A DNA stretch of 64,000 nt, taken from positions 6,076,001 to 6,140,000 of the forward strand of contig NC_045128.1 of NCBI RefSeq assembly GCF_007655135.1. Direction: 5' to 3'. A program made the translations under genes and the position numbers. This document shows positions 12,682 through 25,700 of the stretch, in pieces (positions within the stretch are counted from its first letter, which is position 1; the number at the start of each line of letters is the position of its first letter). The stretch is from Punica granatum (lineage: Eukaryota; Streptophyta; Magnoliopsida; Myrtales; Lythraceae). The notes beneath the pieces are model-generated. The model was not told where the DNA came from, made no database searches, and saw only the letters and a program-made list of their open reading frames with translations.

Positions 12682-12960
12682 GAACACGAGATTTCTAATA
12701 TACCATTATAATCGGTAAAAGTCTTATATAGACTTATATGTATCTGCAGACAATAATTAGCAATTTCCATTAGGAAAATGCTATGTGGAAACATCACCAA
12801 TGTTATCGTCTTATAGTGGTCTCCTAAGTATGTATTACATTACTGTGCGTCAAGTGAGGGATGCACAGGAGACCATGTCAGTGCTTGAGATCTCATTACT
12901 TGTATTGTGTTTGATCTCATTATATGTATTGTGTTTGAATTGTGCGTTTTTTAAAATTTT
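12682..12960 (+). terminator. Probable ADC 3' UTR and poly(A) region
   Basis: Tandem copies of ttgtattgtgtttga occur at 12899-12940. They resemble far-upstream UUGUA-type poly(A) elements and are followed by T-rich DNA. No perfect AATAAA lies closer than 13083. The cleavage site is not determinable by eye. Confidence 0.4.
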
Positions 12961-15871
12961 TTTCTGTAAAATCCTCTCTTCCCCTCCCCCCGGATAGCAT
13001 AGGAGATGGAATCCCTGGTTAAAGCACCAAATATGAACATTCATAATCCTTCCTGATGATGCACGTTAAACATCCACTTCTCAATAAAATTAAATAAGGT
13101 CTCCTTTAATATATCTTAAGATAAAGTTTACGTACATTTGATCAGAAAAAATTTAATTAAAATTAAAATTTCTAGGTTTCTGGAAAATTAATAGTCTATT
13201 GTAGAAATTAATTTGCAAGTAACTGTACAAGGAAAAAAAATTTTAGGGGAGTAGATCATTTATCATAACTTATATTGAGAATCGAAGTCCTGTCTCACAT
13301 TAAAAAAGTAATAGGAAAATCTGGTAAATTAATTGAATTGCGCATCCTAACCTAAATAAGCATTTGTTCAAGAATATGAGATAACCGTACCTGATAAAAT
13401 AAAGGGATTCCATATATGGCCCCAATTTATTATGATAAGGCCTAATTTTTCGGTTTAAATTATGTGTATTTAAAAGTCTATGTACACTAATAATACAAAC
13501 TCAAAAATCATGACATAGCATGAGTTGTCATCCCATCCAAAGAAACAAGGAAACTCATATCTCCCTTGCGTACTTGGAGTCTTAAGCTTAGAAGAAAATT
13601 AGATTAATACGAGATGCGTCTCAAACTTTACAGATAAGTTGTCATCTGACTCAAACGATATGTTGATATACTCATAAGCTTGGAGTACAAAGGAAGCCTG
13701 TGTTCCCTTGTTGATATACTCATAAGCTTGGAATAATAGAGGAGGCGTACAGAAATCTCCAAGAGAGTTATAAAGGTCGGGATTTGAGGCAATTTCATGT
13801 GAAAAAATCCAATAAGAAAATATTAGCAATTTTTTTTTTCGGTGGAAGTACATTAGCAAATTTAGAACACGCGATATTCTACATTATTGTGTACATTTAG
13901 CTGTAACAAGACGTGCAACAATGCTAACTTTTCGTAAGGAAGACGATCATGCCGGAACAGACTAGAACATTTGCTCAGTGAGGAGGAAACCACTGAAATC
14001 AGGAATACACTCGGTCTCAACCACCTCCCAATTTGAAGCATACGGAGAGATCTACCTGAGTACATTCATCAACAAGACGAAGCTCTACATATAATCAAAT
14101 ACCGTGATCACATACGCACATCTAGCTAGGACGACAAGATTACTTGGTTGCTGGTGATGAATTGATAAAAACTGTCAAAAGATGTGTCAAATTGGTGTCT
14201 GCAGGCTTACAAGAATAATGTCCTTGCTCTTCATGTCTCTTAAATTAATTCCGCAGTCTATGGCTAGCCATTTCTATACTTTGGTCGATTTAGTTGAGAC
14301 ATGGACCATTTTTCTCATGTTTCCAATTAGTCAGCAGGCTCTCGCCGATTGAAATTCATAAAGCCCAACTAATCCATAGGCAGTGCAAACGGAGAACTAT
14401 ATGAAGCCCAATAACAGAAAACATTCATGTGGCAAGGAAGTTCGGTCATCTCCTCGTGAGATTGCCATCGAAACTCTTATCGGGAGGCCGTGAGAAGTAG
14501 TTCCAGTTAATGCGCTGGATCCAGCCTATAGGACCTGCTTGGAGCGTCCCTCAAGAGCGTACGCCTTAGTCGATAAAAATTTCCTTGCATAAAAAGAAAA
14601 TACTCTAATGTTTGTGGATTCTATTAGGTTTTTCGTTTTTTCCTAATCAAACTAATATAGGCTTCGAACGTCTAACTCTCCTAATGATTTAGCTCTCAGT
14701 CTAATCAACCGAAAAGCAAATACTCTGGCTACAAAGTTAGTCATAGGATTACTAAAAAAACAAAAAGCAATTCAATGAGAAGAAAAACAAATTATGGGGA
14801 AAATCAATCTTTTTTGTTTTTTTTCCATCCTTACAAAAAAATAATACGGATCACGTTGCATCGATTGAAGTAGTCTAACTGATATTACTATGCAAAGTAT
14901 AGTACACGATTAATAATGTTCTTATCTTTTTCGGACAATTTCTGTTAATAACGTTTAAATCCCCATTATAATCTATTCTCTGTCAGCATTTGGCGGCAGA
15001 AGTATGACATGTCACTGTCGTCTCCCTTTATTTTCACCAAAAAACAGTATATTTAATTAGGGAGGCTTTAGCAAACCGCCGGCAGTATCATATCATCGGC
15101 ATGCTAAACCGTTAGATCTGACCTTTAAATCCTAGCCGTTGATGCTTTCTACCAGTTCAATAGGTTGTAGGTAATTAATATTTGTTATTTTTTATTTGAT
15201 TAACCCATGAAACTTCTTGAAGAAGTCTCTCTTTATTAACCCATGAAGCTTGTTGAAGAGTCTCCTTCAACACTAGCTTTGCTTGCAATTCCTCACAGCG
15301 GCAATGGCGGAAACCACCAAATCAGATGCTCAAGTCGACATCAATCTAGCCCTTGAGCCTAGAGTCTCCTTCAACTTCATCGACTGCCCCATAAACGAAC
15401 ACAGGGTCCCCTTCTTAAGATAGGAATCATGCCATCGTCGCATCGCTTGAGGGAAAAAAATGGAAAGAAAAAGCATATGCTTCTTCTTCAAACGTCGACC
15501 TCATCTCTCTGTATCATTGCCCGACTGAAGTGAAAGAGTTAAGGGATTCCATTTGAGGGTTTTTCTGAATTGGTAGTTTCCTAGCCCGACTGATAAGGGA
15601 AGATACATAATCAAAACTATAGGTTTCTGTATAGTCGTCTGTATATCTAGTATGACAATGTAATCTAAGATGCCAGACAGTTAATTGTGCAGTAGTCTAT
15701 AACATGAGTTGGGTTGTCAATGTATTGAAATTTTTAATTGATTTATATTGAAATCTATAAGTGACCGGCACATTATCACTTATTTTTCTTGTACAATGTG
15801 TGCGCATCTTTTGTCCCATATTCATGTCCCCATCTCTTTCTTCTATAGAACTAAATTAGAGGCGTTCATAT
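12961..15871. other. Intergenic downstream of ADC
   Basis: No supported gene. A 22-base direct repeat (ttgatatactcataagcttgg) occurs at about 13661 and 13711. A short frame at 15304-15423 (40 codons, MAETTKSDAQVDINLALEPR onward) starts in a good plant context (GGCAATGGCG) but ends at a stop after FLR. It may be a first-exon relic of an unidentified gene. Just upstream of it the phrase ttaacccatgaa-cttgttgaag is duplicated. The remainder is AT-rich with simple A and T tracts. Confidence 0.4.
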
Positions 15872-17465
15872 TTTGTGATAACACTAATTCACCAATGGAT
15901 AAATAGGCCAATTTGAACTAAATTATCACATCTTGCACTGTAATCATCCTAAAAAGCGAATTTTGAGATAATATTAGTTCAATATGTGATAAATAGGTAA
16001 ATTTGAACTAAGTTATCACATCCTCGACTTGCGTTATCACGAAACATGTAATTTTGTATAACACTAGTTCAACAAGTGATAAGTTGGTCAATTTGAGCAA
16101 AGTTATCACATCTTGAACTAGCGTTATCGCCGAAGATGTGGTTTGTGATAATATTAGTTCAACAAGTGATAAATAGGCCAATTTGAACTAAATTATCACA
16201 TCTTTAACTTTCGTTATCGTAGAATATGTAGTTCTATAATAACAATTGTTCAACAAGTGGTAAATAACTCTATTTGAACTAAGTTATCACATCTTGAACT
16301 GACATTATTGCGGAAAATGCAGTTTTGTAATAATGCTAATTCAACAAGTGATAAATAGGCCTAATTAAACTAAGTTATCACATCTAGAATAGGTGCTATT
16401 ACAGAAGATGTAGTTTTGTGATAACACTAATTCAGCAATTGATAAATAGGTCAATTTGAATAAAATTATCACATTTTACACTATATCAAATATTATTTCA
16501 ACAAGTGATAAATAGGAAAATTTGAACTAAGTTATCACATCTTCAACTTGCGTTATAACGAAGTATGTAATTTTGTGATAACACTACTTCAACAAGTTAT
16601 AAATAGGTCAATTTGACCTAAGTCATCGCATCTAGAACTAGCATTATCGCGGATCTTTGTAATAACACTAGTTCAACTAGTGATAAATATGCTAATTTGA
16701 ATTAAGTTATCACATCTTTAACTTTTGATATCGCAGAACATATAGTTTTGTAATAACACTTGTTCAACAAGTGGTAAATAACCCTATTTGAACTAACTTA
16801 TCACATTTTGAACTAGCGTTCTTGCGGAAGATGCAGTTTTGTAATAACACTAGTTCAACAAGTGATAAATAGGCCAAATTATCATATTTGGAACAAGTGT
16901 TATTGCAGAAGATATAGTTTTGTGATAACACTAATTCAACAATTGATAAATAGGTCAATTTGAACTAAGCATTCACATTTTGTACGGCAGTTATCCCAAA
17001 AAGCGAAGTTTGTGATAATATTAGTTTAACAAATGATAAATAAGAAAATTTGAACTAAGTTATCAAACCTTTCAACTTGTGTTATCACGAAATATGTAAT
17101 TTAATAATAACACTAGTTCAAGAAGTGATAAATAGATGAATTTGGACTAAGTTATCGCATCTTAAACTAGCGTTATCGCGGAATATGTGGTTTTGTAATA
17201 ACAATAGTTCAACAAGTGATAAATATGCTAATTTATACTAAGCTGTCACATCTTCAACTTTAGTTATTGGAAAGCTTGTAGTTTTGTAATAACAGTTGTC
17301 CAACAAGTGATAAGTAGGTCAATTTGAACTAATTTATCACATCTTTAACTTTCAATATCGTAGAACATGTAGTCCGGTAATAACACTTGTTCAGCAAGTG
17401 GTAAATAGCCCTATTTGAACTAAGTTATCGCATCTTTAATTGGCGTTATTGTGAAAGATGTACTT
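15872..17465. repeat. Tandem array of about 18 units of 90-91 bp, each an inverted repeat
   Basis: The anchor string gataaatagg recurs near 15898, 15988, 16078, 16168, 16259, 16350 and 16441, and on to about 17399, giving a 90-91 bp period with a few shortened units. Each unit contains tgtgataacactagttcaa, then about 20 bases, then ttgaactaagttatcaca. These are nearly complementary arms, so every unit can form a stem of about 18 bp. The arms also pair with those of neighbouring units. It is AT-rich, with no coding potential. The units may descend from a small MITE that was tandemly amplified, or form a local satellite. Confidence 0.92.
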
Positions 17466-17478
17466 CATCCTTGCGAGG

Positions 17479-17554
17479 GGTGGTGACTCATCGAAGGGCA
17501 CCACCTGCCGATGACCTTGCCAGGGGTGGTGGTGCCCTTCGATGAGCCACTACC
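17479..17554. other. GC-rich hairpin at the edge of the tandem array
   Basis: Bases 17479-17505 and 17528-17554 are inverted copies over 27 positions with two mismatches, around a 22-base loop. The GC content contrasts with the AT-rich array that ends about 15 bases before it. It resembles a fold-back repeat or a miRNA-like precursor. No expression evidence is possible from sequence alone. Confidence 0.7.
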
Positions 17555-17714
17555 GGCTCGGCCTGCTTTTCTCTTTTGTTTTGCAATCCCATAAATCTTC
17601 TCTTTATGTGTGTCTATATACTTGTCCTAAATTTTTAGAATTTACAGATTTTAGGTTTAGCTATTGAAACAGAAAAAATTCAAATGATGGAAGTGCCTTA
17701 GTAAAATATGGTGA

Positions 17715-18135
17715 AGTTACGCCACATATCCTATGGTTTCACTGATTTTTCAAATATATCTTATACTTTTAAAAATATCAAAAATATCCCATGGTTTACA
17801 TTATTTTTCCAAATCTATCCCGTCGTTATATCTTCCGTCAACATTTAATGATCTTGTCACTGTGGCCCTTTGCCCGAGATAAATTTGAGAAATAAATTAA
17901 AACCATGGGATAGCTTTGAGGAAAAAAAATTAAAACTATAGGATATATTTGAGGGAAAAAATTAAAATCATGTGATAGATTTGGAGCCTACTTACGTTTC
18001 ATTAACGAAAAATATAACGCCATGATAGATTTAGAAAAAAAATGTAAACCATTGGATACTTTTCATAATTTTAAAAGCATCAGATAGATTTGAAAAAACA
18101 ATGAAACCATGGGATATATGAGATAAATCCCCTTA
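17715..18135. mobile_element. Foldback (long inverted repeat) MITE-like element
   Basis: The left arm, from about 17727, includes atcctatggtttcactgatt and later cccatggtttacattat. The right arm repeats these in reverse complement around 18000-18122 (aatgaaaccatgggatatat and aaaccattggatac). Arms are about 125 bases and diverged, with a 150-base centre. No transposase is present. Target duplication was not found. Confidence 0.65.
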
Positions 18136-19090
18136 AAATATTAACAAATGATACGTCGCGTTTATAGAAAAATAACGTTTTAATCAGAAAGAAAAAAATG
18201 TTTCAAATATTTTTGTGCACTTATTCCAAATGAAAATTGAGAAGAAATTAAAAGTATATGTGATTTACAGATTAAAGAAGATTATCAATAATTATTTCAT
18301 TACTTTCAAGGTAAATTTTTACAAAGAATTAGAATTATAAACAATTAGACAATCTTTTTTTTTTGTTATTTTGTTTTTCTCTCATTTTTCTTTAACACCG
18401 TACTCTTTTTGCTCTTGATTAGCATGACTTTAATCCTTCATTTGACTAAGGCCTTGTACATTAATTAATTCTTGCTGATGTTTTATTTTTGCATATTTTA
18501 AAATTTATTATATGTGCAATACAACAAGAATAATAAATTATTAATGTACTTAAAATAAATATTTATTACAATTTCTTTTCGATTAAGTATTAGAGTTGAA
18601 TTTTTTTTCTTCTTTCGTTTCAATTAACTACTTCAAAATTCCAACAAATATATAATAGTTTAGAATTGCAACATTAAAAGATTATACCTTCACTTCTTAT
18701 ATTAACCTTAATTTTTTAAAGGAATATCGACTTAATTTTGGCAAAAAAATTGAATTAATTATTTATAATTTTTTTATATTATCAATTATGTTATACTTAG
18801 ATAAAAATTATCAATATACATTAATGATATTAAGTAGTTCATATTTATTGATTTGATATCTTTAAACCAACCAATAAAATTATTAATGATGTTATATTTT
18901 TTGGATGAAATTTAATTTTTATATAGTTTTTAGCATTTTAAGTATTACGTCTTACCACTTAATGAGAAACCTTTCACGTACAGCGCTCGTGTAGGTTGAC
19001 TATATATATTTATATGGCAATGCATATTTGGATGGGCTAACTTAATTTCCCTAGCTAGGGCGATGATTAATTTGTCCATTCAGAAACTAA
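18136..19090. other. AT-rich intergenic, nothing identified
   Basis: The region has long A/T tracts and no open frames, RNA genes or repeats I can support. Confidence 0.5.
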
Positions 19091-19322
19091 TGCTGCGTTT
19101 GGTTTTAAAGTAGGATTTTAAAATCAGATTTTGATTTTGAAAAAGAGTGGTATAAATGAGGTTCACCTTTGACTTTGTATGAGTTATTTTGTTTTGTTGT
19201 GGAAAAAAAGTGGTATAAATAGGGTCTACTATTTGACTTTGTATGAATTATTTTGTTTTGTTATTGGTAGAATTAGGTTAAAGTTGTGATTTTAAAATCA
19301 CATTTGCAAACCAAACAAGCCA
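19091..19322. mobile_element. Tourist-like (PIF/Harbinger) MITE, 232 bp
   Basis: The left end TGCTGCGTTTGGTTT and the complement of the right end TGGCTTGTTTGGTTT are imperfect terminal inverted repeats. Both are followed by the shared motif gattttaaaatca. TAA at 19088-19090 and 19323-19325 fits the 3-bp target duplication of this superfamily. The interior holds two tandem copies of a segment of about 64 bp containing agtggtataaat and ttattttgttttgtt. Confidence 0.8.
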
Positions 19323-20924
19323 TAAGGGCTCGGGATCGACATAACTACTGTCCACATCAAACATAGGGTTTACTTAGTAGCCACCAATACCATGAGACGA
19401 ATAAGACATTCAAGCAAGGAATATTAATCTTTCGGACTTAGAGAGAGTAATTGAGAAGACATAATCGAGTATTGTAAAAGACTCGATGTCGACTCCCAAT
19501 GAAACTTTAATTAGGCGGGCATCTGTACTATACACTTACAGCTCAAGGATAAAAGGTCGTGCATAACGTGAAGGTTTTTTCGACCATCCCTTATTTTAAA
19601 AGTAATTAATGTTGAAAGTATAATCATGTACGATCACTACGTGTGAAATAGATATGATGGAAGTTACTCCTCTATCTCGAGTTGTAGTCCTTAAGCCAAA
19701 TATTATAAGGAGAAATTCTCTACCTGTTATCCAAATGATTGGGGATGAATCAAGGAAGGACTGAAAGTGGCAACGCTCCAACTTAGATTTTTCGCACTCT
19801 AATTAAGATAATTTAATTACATATATTTTTGGAATTTTAATAATATTTCTTATATTCGTCCATAAAGAATCTTGCCCTCATAAATCCAAATTCTGGGTCC
19901 GTCCTTGCCAACGATTAGTCTTATATTCGTTCAATTAAGCTTACTTAAAATGGTGCCGATTTGAGATCTTATGCTGCCCGATTGATTGGTTGCTGGTGAG
20001 TTGCTGGTGAGCACCTAGACGTGAACGATAAAGGATTAATTAGCGATCGTCCAAGCGGCCACGACACTTCTTATAACTCAGATGCCATAGACACGCCATC
20101 AGTTAATTATTTCCTCACCCTAACACTCGTGTTTTGCAATTGCTTGAACGATTCTCTAATCCCAGACTTCTTAATTTCGCATGAAATTGATCATGCTATT
20201 GTTAATTTAATATTATTTTGCAAGTTGAACCCATCATTTAACGTGCCCAAAGGTCTTTGATCAGTTGAGCTAATGTTGCCCATGACACTTCGCTGAATAA
20301 TAAGGAGAAATAGCTGTTCTTAGTTGTCAAAAATTATTAAAAAGATTAGGGTTTTCTTTCTTTAATAACCGATCAAAGGATATATATATATATATATTGA
20401 AACAATATGAAACAGTTATATATAGTTGGGATATTGACCTTAATTAGTTGTGGTCTCACACTCACATATCTTTTAACTATCAAATTGTTGTTTATTGATT
20501 CCACGAAACTTTACGGGTGTGCTGTATTTAATCGAAAATTATCGCAATCTATCGTATAATTGTCCACAAGAAGACAACTATGACTCGCTTAATACCCAGC
20601 AAGATTCCTCTTAATTATTTGTTTCTTGTTTTACTTATAACATATGAGAGAAAGTATAATTTTGAATCAACATAAATCGACCTCAAGAAACAACATAAAT
20701 ATCTATATTTATAGAATTACGTCAGTTAGCCAAATTGCTTTTTAGAACTTCATAGGTAAATTTTGTTTATGATGTTGTTGACCGGCTGCACAGGCGAACC
20801 TGACTTTGGATCGGGGATAAGTCTTTTATGTGAGAATTCGAAGGGTTTTGTCCAAGAGGATTGTCACAAAGTTGTTATCAGTCTAAGAGTGACTTAGTTT
20901 ACACTTCAAGACATAGTTCATAGA
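19323..20924. other. Intergenic, nothing identified
   Basis: AT-rich DNA with a short (TA)n tract at about 20382-20397. No gene is supported. The 79-codon frame at 20021 has no recognisable similarity. Confidence 0.45.
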
Positions 20925-21167
20925 GGGCCGTTTGGATTCAGAATTAAAGTTACTTTAATTTTGATTTTAATTTTGATTGTGGAAAAGGACAAATGAGATG
21001 TAATTATAAATTTGACTTGGGAAACATGTGTTTTTGTTGTGTAGTATGTTGAGTTAAAATTAAAATTAATTTTTTTTAATTGGGAAATGTGTATTTTTGT
21101 TGTGTAGTGTGTTGAGTTAAAGTTAAAGTTAAAGTTAAAATCAATGAACTCTGAATCCAAACGGGGC
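20925..21167. mobile_element. MITE with GGCCGTTTGGATTCAGA-type termini
   Basis: The left end gggccgtttggattcagaa and the complement of the right end gccccgtttggattcagag are clear terminal inverted repeats. The centre is a run of (gttaaa)n-type repeats and two similar copies of a ttttgttgtgtagt segment. Ends resemble Tourist or hAT MITEs. I could not settle a target duplication. Confidence 0.75.
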
Positions 21168-21320
21168 ATTACTTTCTTCTCCAGGGAGAAAAAGACAATG
21201 GGAAAAAGGAAACCAAAAACAAATTGAAGAACAAGAAGACTATGAATAAGATGCCAAAAGAAGAAAAAGAAAAGTTAATATTTTTTTCTTCCTGAAAAAT
21301 GATAAAATTGCAGTATATAC

Positions 21321-21365
<45 letters not shown>

Positions 21366-22050
21366 TACATATGGGTGGGCACGGGATGGGGTGTTTTGGT
21401 TTTAGGTGCTAACTGTACCAGTCCCAGGATTTCAGGAATAAAATTTTCTTAACCGAAATCAATCCCGTAATCATATGACAATCATAAATCTGTCCCAAAA
21501 AATAACCATTTTTTTTTCGATTCGGTTAACCGATTTATCCCGAATTAAGAAAATTAATATTAAAATCTAAATTTATAATGTCTAATTGTTCTACAAGAGC
21601 AAACAACACTAAATACAGTGTAAAAAATAAAAACAAGTATGTTTATATAGTAATAAAATTTTTACGAAGTTCTAATTACACAAAAATATCAAAATCCCCA
21701 TAATTACTCAACAACTCTCAATGTTCTATATAATGACGAGATGATTTTGAGATTTCCTTTCCAACTTTTTCTTTAGAAAAGAGAATGTAGGAATATTTAA
21801 ACTCAAATCTATAAATAAATATAACAAAATATATAATAATATTATATATATATATATATTAGGGACGGGATGGTTAATCAAGGTTTTTGAAATTAAAAAC
21901 TATAACCGTCCTGAAACCGAATGATTTGAGAATTTACGAAATGAATTTTTCTGAAAACCGAATAATTCATTTGTTTTTCAGTTTGGTACAGGACGATTAT
22001 CGCCACGGTTCGGTTATTGGTTATTTTTGCACAGCACTATATATATATAT

Positions 22051-22085
<35 letters not shown>

Positions 22086-22518
22086 ATATATATATATATT
22101 CGGTGTAAATTCTGGTAATAGAAAGTTTAGCAGACTCTGACTAATCTAATTCAAATATGGGCACATCACCAACGAGTAAAGCAATTGTAACCGTGAGTTT
22201 TTATAATTCACAACGCTTGGATGTAAGTCTGATTTTAATAAAAAAATGATACTTTTTTTTTAACAATATGATACCCACTAAGCGGCGATAAAAAGTAGGA
22301 TAAATATCTCATTAGGATCTATTAAAATAATGAAGAAAAGTCATGATTCAAACAAATTTGACATGAAAAGCACATATTGAAAATGTGAAACTACGCAAAT
22401 TTGGAGAAGCTTAGGCGTTCTTAGGCTTAAGATTTGCATCTGCTTCTTAGGCGTTCGTCATTCCAACGAGCATTTGTGGTGTCTAATTATTAAGGATAAC
22501 TTCAATGGATAATAGGCA
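21168..22518. other. Intergenic with (TA)n microsatellites
   Basis: (AT)n tracts at 21325-21357, 21845-21860 and 22038-22100 dominate. Between them are AT-rich stretches containing cggttcggtt-type strings at 21430-21540 and 21960-22020. These may be a decayed foldback element with the TA tract inside it. No gene is supported. Confidence 0.5.
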
Positions 22519-22657
22519 TGTTGTATCATACATAGCAACCGTAGATACTTTTCTATTTCTCATTATTCGTTTTCCTTTCATGTAAAAGGCTTACAGCCTA
22601 TTTATAATTCTGATTGACATTAATAAAAGTCAAGTTGGAATTGCTCCAAACTTCACA

Positions 22658-22669
22658 TGATATCAGAGC
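22658..22669 (+). other. Primer-binding site of copia 1
   Basis: TGATATCAGAGC matches the tRNA-iMet complement TGGTATCAGAGC with one G-to-A change. It directly follows an LTR-like CA end. Confidence 0.75.
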
Positions 22670-22711
22670 AACAAAGTTCCTGGATCAATTGAAAATTTTT
22701 TGACCATCATA

Positions 22712-25700
22712 ATGTCGGATGTGAGTGAGGGTGAGAAAAGTCCAAGGCTGGGCAGAAACTCATCTGCAAACAGAAAGGCAGGGGATGACTCGGGTAAGAG
22801 CATGGAAATCCCGCCGGTTTATCGACTCAATTCATCAGACAGCACAGGCGCCCAAATAATCGGCTGCGTGCTTAATGGGGATAATTACCTGACATGGTCA
22901 CGAGCGATGTTGATCGCTCTACGGGCAGGAAACAAATTGCCCTTCATTGATGGGAGTCTGGAGGCGCCGGAAGTGAACGATCCTCTCCGAGACTGCTGGG
23001 AGAGATGCAATTCAACAATCCTGGCGTGGATGTTCAACACCATGGATGTGAGCCTTCAGGCGACGGTCACGTATGCCGTGGACGCTGGAAGTTTGTGGAA
23101 TGACCTAAAAGAGAGGTATTCGGAGGGAAATCAATCTAGGATTTTCCAAATTAAAACCGATATTTGTCTCTTACGACAGGAAGGATTGAGCATTCGGGAA
23201 TACTACAGCAAATTGAAGCTGCTGTGGGACGAATTGGAGATTTACCTGGAGCACCCGGGCTGTAGCTGCGGGGCAGGAGTCGCGATGGCAGTGCAGAGGG
23301 AGACGGAGAAGTGCTTCTAGTTTCTGATGGGGCTCACCTCCGAATTCAACACGATTCGGTCGACGATTCTGAGCATTGAACCGATGCCAAATTTGAATAA
23401 AGTCTACAAAATGGTGGCGAATGAGGAACGGCAACAATCGGTGACGAGAGCTCGAGAATCGGCCCCGGAATCTGCTGTCTTCTTCATCAAAGCAGAAGCA
23501 GAGCACGGGCAAGGAAGAATCGGTAGGTTGCAGGGAGAAGCGGGCGAAAGGCCCTCGTGCGAGCACTGTGGAAAATTGGGCCACACCAAAAATACTTGCT
23601 GGGCCCTTAATGGGTACCCATCCTGGCATTACAAGTCCAAAGCAAATCCAGGAAGGGGGCCCAGACAGAAACAAGGCAGGCTGAGCAATGGGCCGAAAGC
23701 AAAAATGCAAGCCCAGCACGGTCCAGATCGCGCGCATGCAGCCCAGACCGGACAGGGGAGTGGATCACGGGCTGAGAAGTTGGAGGCCCTCCCTGATGAC
23801 CAATTTAACCGGTTGCTGTCCTTGCTTTCGCATGACACCATAGACCCGAACCGACTAGTCGGTAATGAGTTCAATTTTATAAAATTGCAAAATGAATGGA
23901 TTTTGGACACAGGAGCATCGAGACACATGACAGGATGCCTCGAAAATTTTTCGAGAACGATTGCAATCAAAGGTGGAGCACCGGTATATATTCCTAATGG
24001 GGGCATGGTACAAGCCACCTAAACAGGAAATGTGAAAATTGCTGGCATGATGGAAATTACGGACGTACTTTATGTGCCGACTTTTAATTGCAATTTGATT
24101 TCCATTGCACAATTATCGAAGGAAATGGACTGTTACGTGACATTTTATGGTGATCTATGTATTATACAGGACCGCACCTCGAGGAGAACGATTGGAGTGG
24201 GGTGAGCTTCAAGGGGGGGTCTATTACCTGAGGCGAGTGGCTACCACACCGCAGACATGCCAGGCAGTCCTTGAGGAATCTAGGGATCTCTGGCACCGGA
24301 GGCTTGGTCACCCATCTCGTCTAATAAAATTGCATGGTATTAATTTAGATTTTGGCGAAAGGAGTAATAAGGAGTGTGATGTATGCCTTAGAGCGAAACA
24401 GACACGCTCACTTTTTCAATTGAGCATGAATAAAGCTGAGTATCCGTTTCAGTTAATTCATTGTGATTTATGGGGACCATACAGGGTTAAGGCTAGTTGT
24501 GGAGCCAATTATTTCTTGACTATTGTTGATGATTTTAGTCGTGGTGTCTGGTATACCTTCTGCGAGAAAAATCTGAAGTTCGACGTTTTATTATTGACTT
24601 CTACAATTTGATTAAGAATCAGTTTAATCGCACGATTAAGGTTATTAGAAGTGATAATGGAATGGAATTCTTGTCAAGGGAGATACAAAACTTTTTTCTC
24701 TGCACATGGGATTCTACATCAGACTTCTTGTACAGATACACCTCAGCAGAATGGTCGAGTAAAAAGGAAGTATCGGCACATTCTCAACATTGCAAGGGCA
24801 CTCATGTTCCAAGCCTCATTACCGACACGGTGTTGGGGAGAGTGTGTCTCGACAACAGTCCATTTGATTAATATCACTCCGACGCCTTTACTCGACAACA
24901 AAAGTCCACACGAGGTACTTTTTGGTGAACCACCTAATTACTTGAATTTACGGGTTTTTGGGTCACTATGTTATGCATGTATGCGAACCAAGGATAAGTT
25001 TAGGCCTAATTCTCGCAAATGTGTATTTATCGGATATCCTCATGGGAAGAAGGGATGGAGACTTTACGATCTGAAAAATAGGGAAATATTGGTATCTAGG
25101 GATGTTCAATTTTCCGGAACAGTTTTTCCTTTTGCCACGGAAAATAAGGAATCGAGGCAACAAGGAAAAGGGAGCCCGTTACTTCTGGGCGGAGCTGGGG
25201 ACAGATATGGAGATGAGCTCAATCTATCCCAGCAGGTTCTGGAAACATCCCAGGCAATGAGTCGAGGCCGAGGAGAAGAAGAAAATAGAGGACCCATGGG
25301 ATTTTCTGAACTTGACCAAACAAGTACAGATAGGGGTAGAGATTTGGAAGTAAGGGGGAGTGATTCTGGACCGGCCCAAAATGCAGTGGGTCGCATTTCT
25401 GAAGAAAAAGGGGGTGATAATTTGGAGACAAATGAAGACCATAAAAGTGGTGAGATGATTTTACGGCGATCTGAACGGATTTCTAGTCATCCAAAACACT
25501 TCAAGGACTACGTTGTTCACACTGCTCGCCATAAGACCCTCCTCCCTGACTCACCTACTTCCTCGCACTCCTCAGGTATGTCTTACCCCATTGAGATGTT
25601 TATTGATTATTCCAGTATATCTAATCATCACAAGGTATATCTAGCTGCAATTGACTCAGATGCAGAGCCTACATCTTATCGGGAAGCCATTCGGGATCAC

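Noticed and set aside
15872..17465. Could the repeat array be a CRISPR?
   Set aside because: It is plant DNA, and the units are contiguous 90-bp tandem repeats with no unique spacers of even length.
20918..21169. 83-codon minus-strand frame with NFNFNF repeats
   Set aside because: It lies entirely within the MITE and is produced by its gttaaa repeats.
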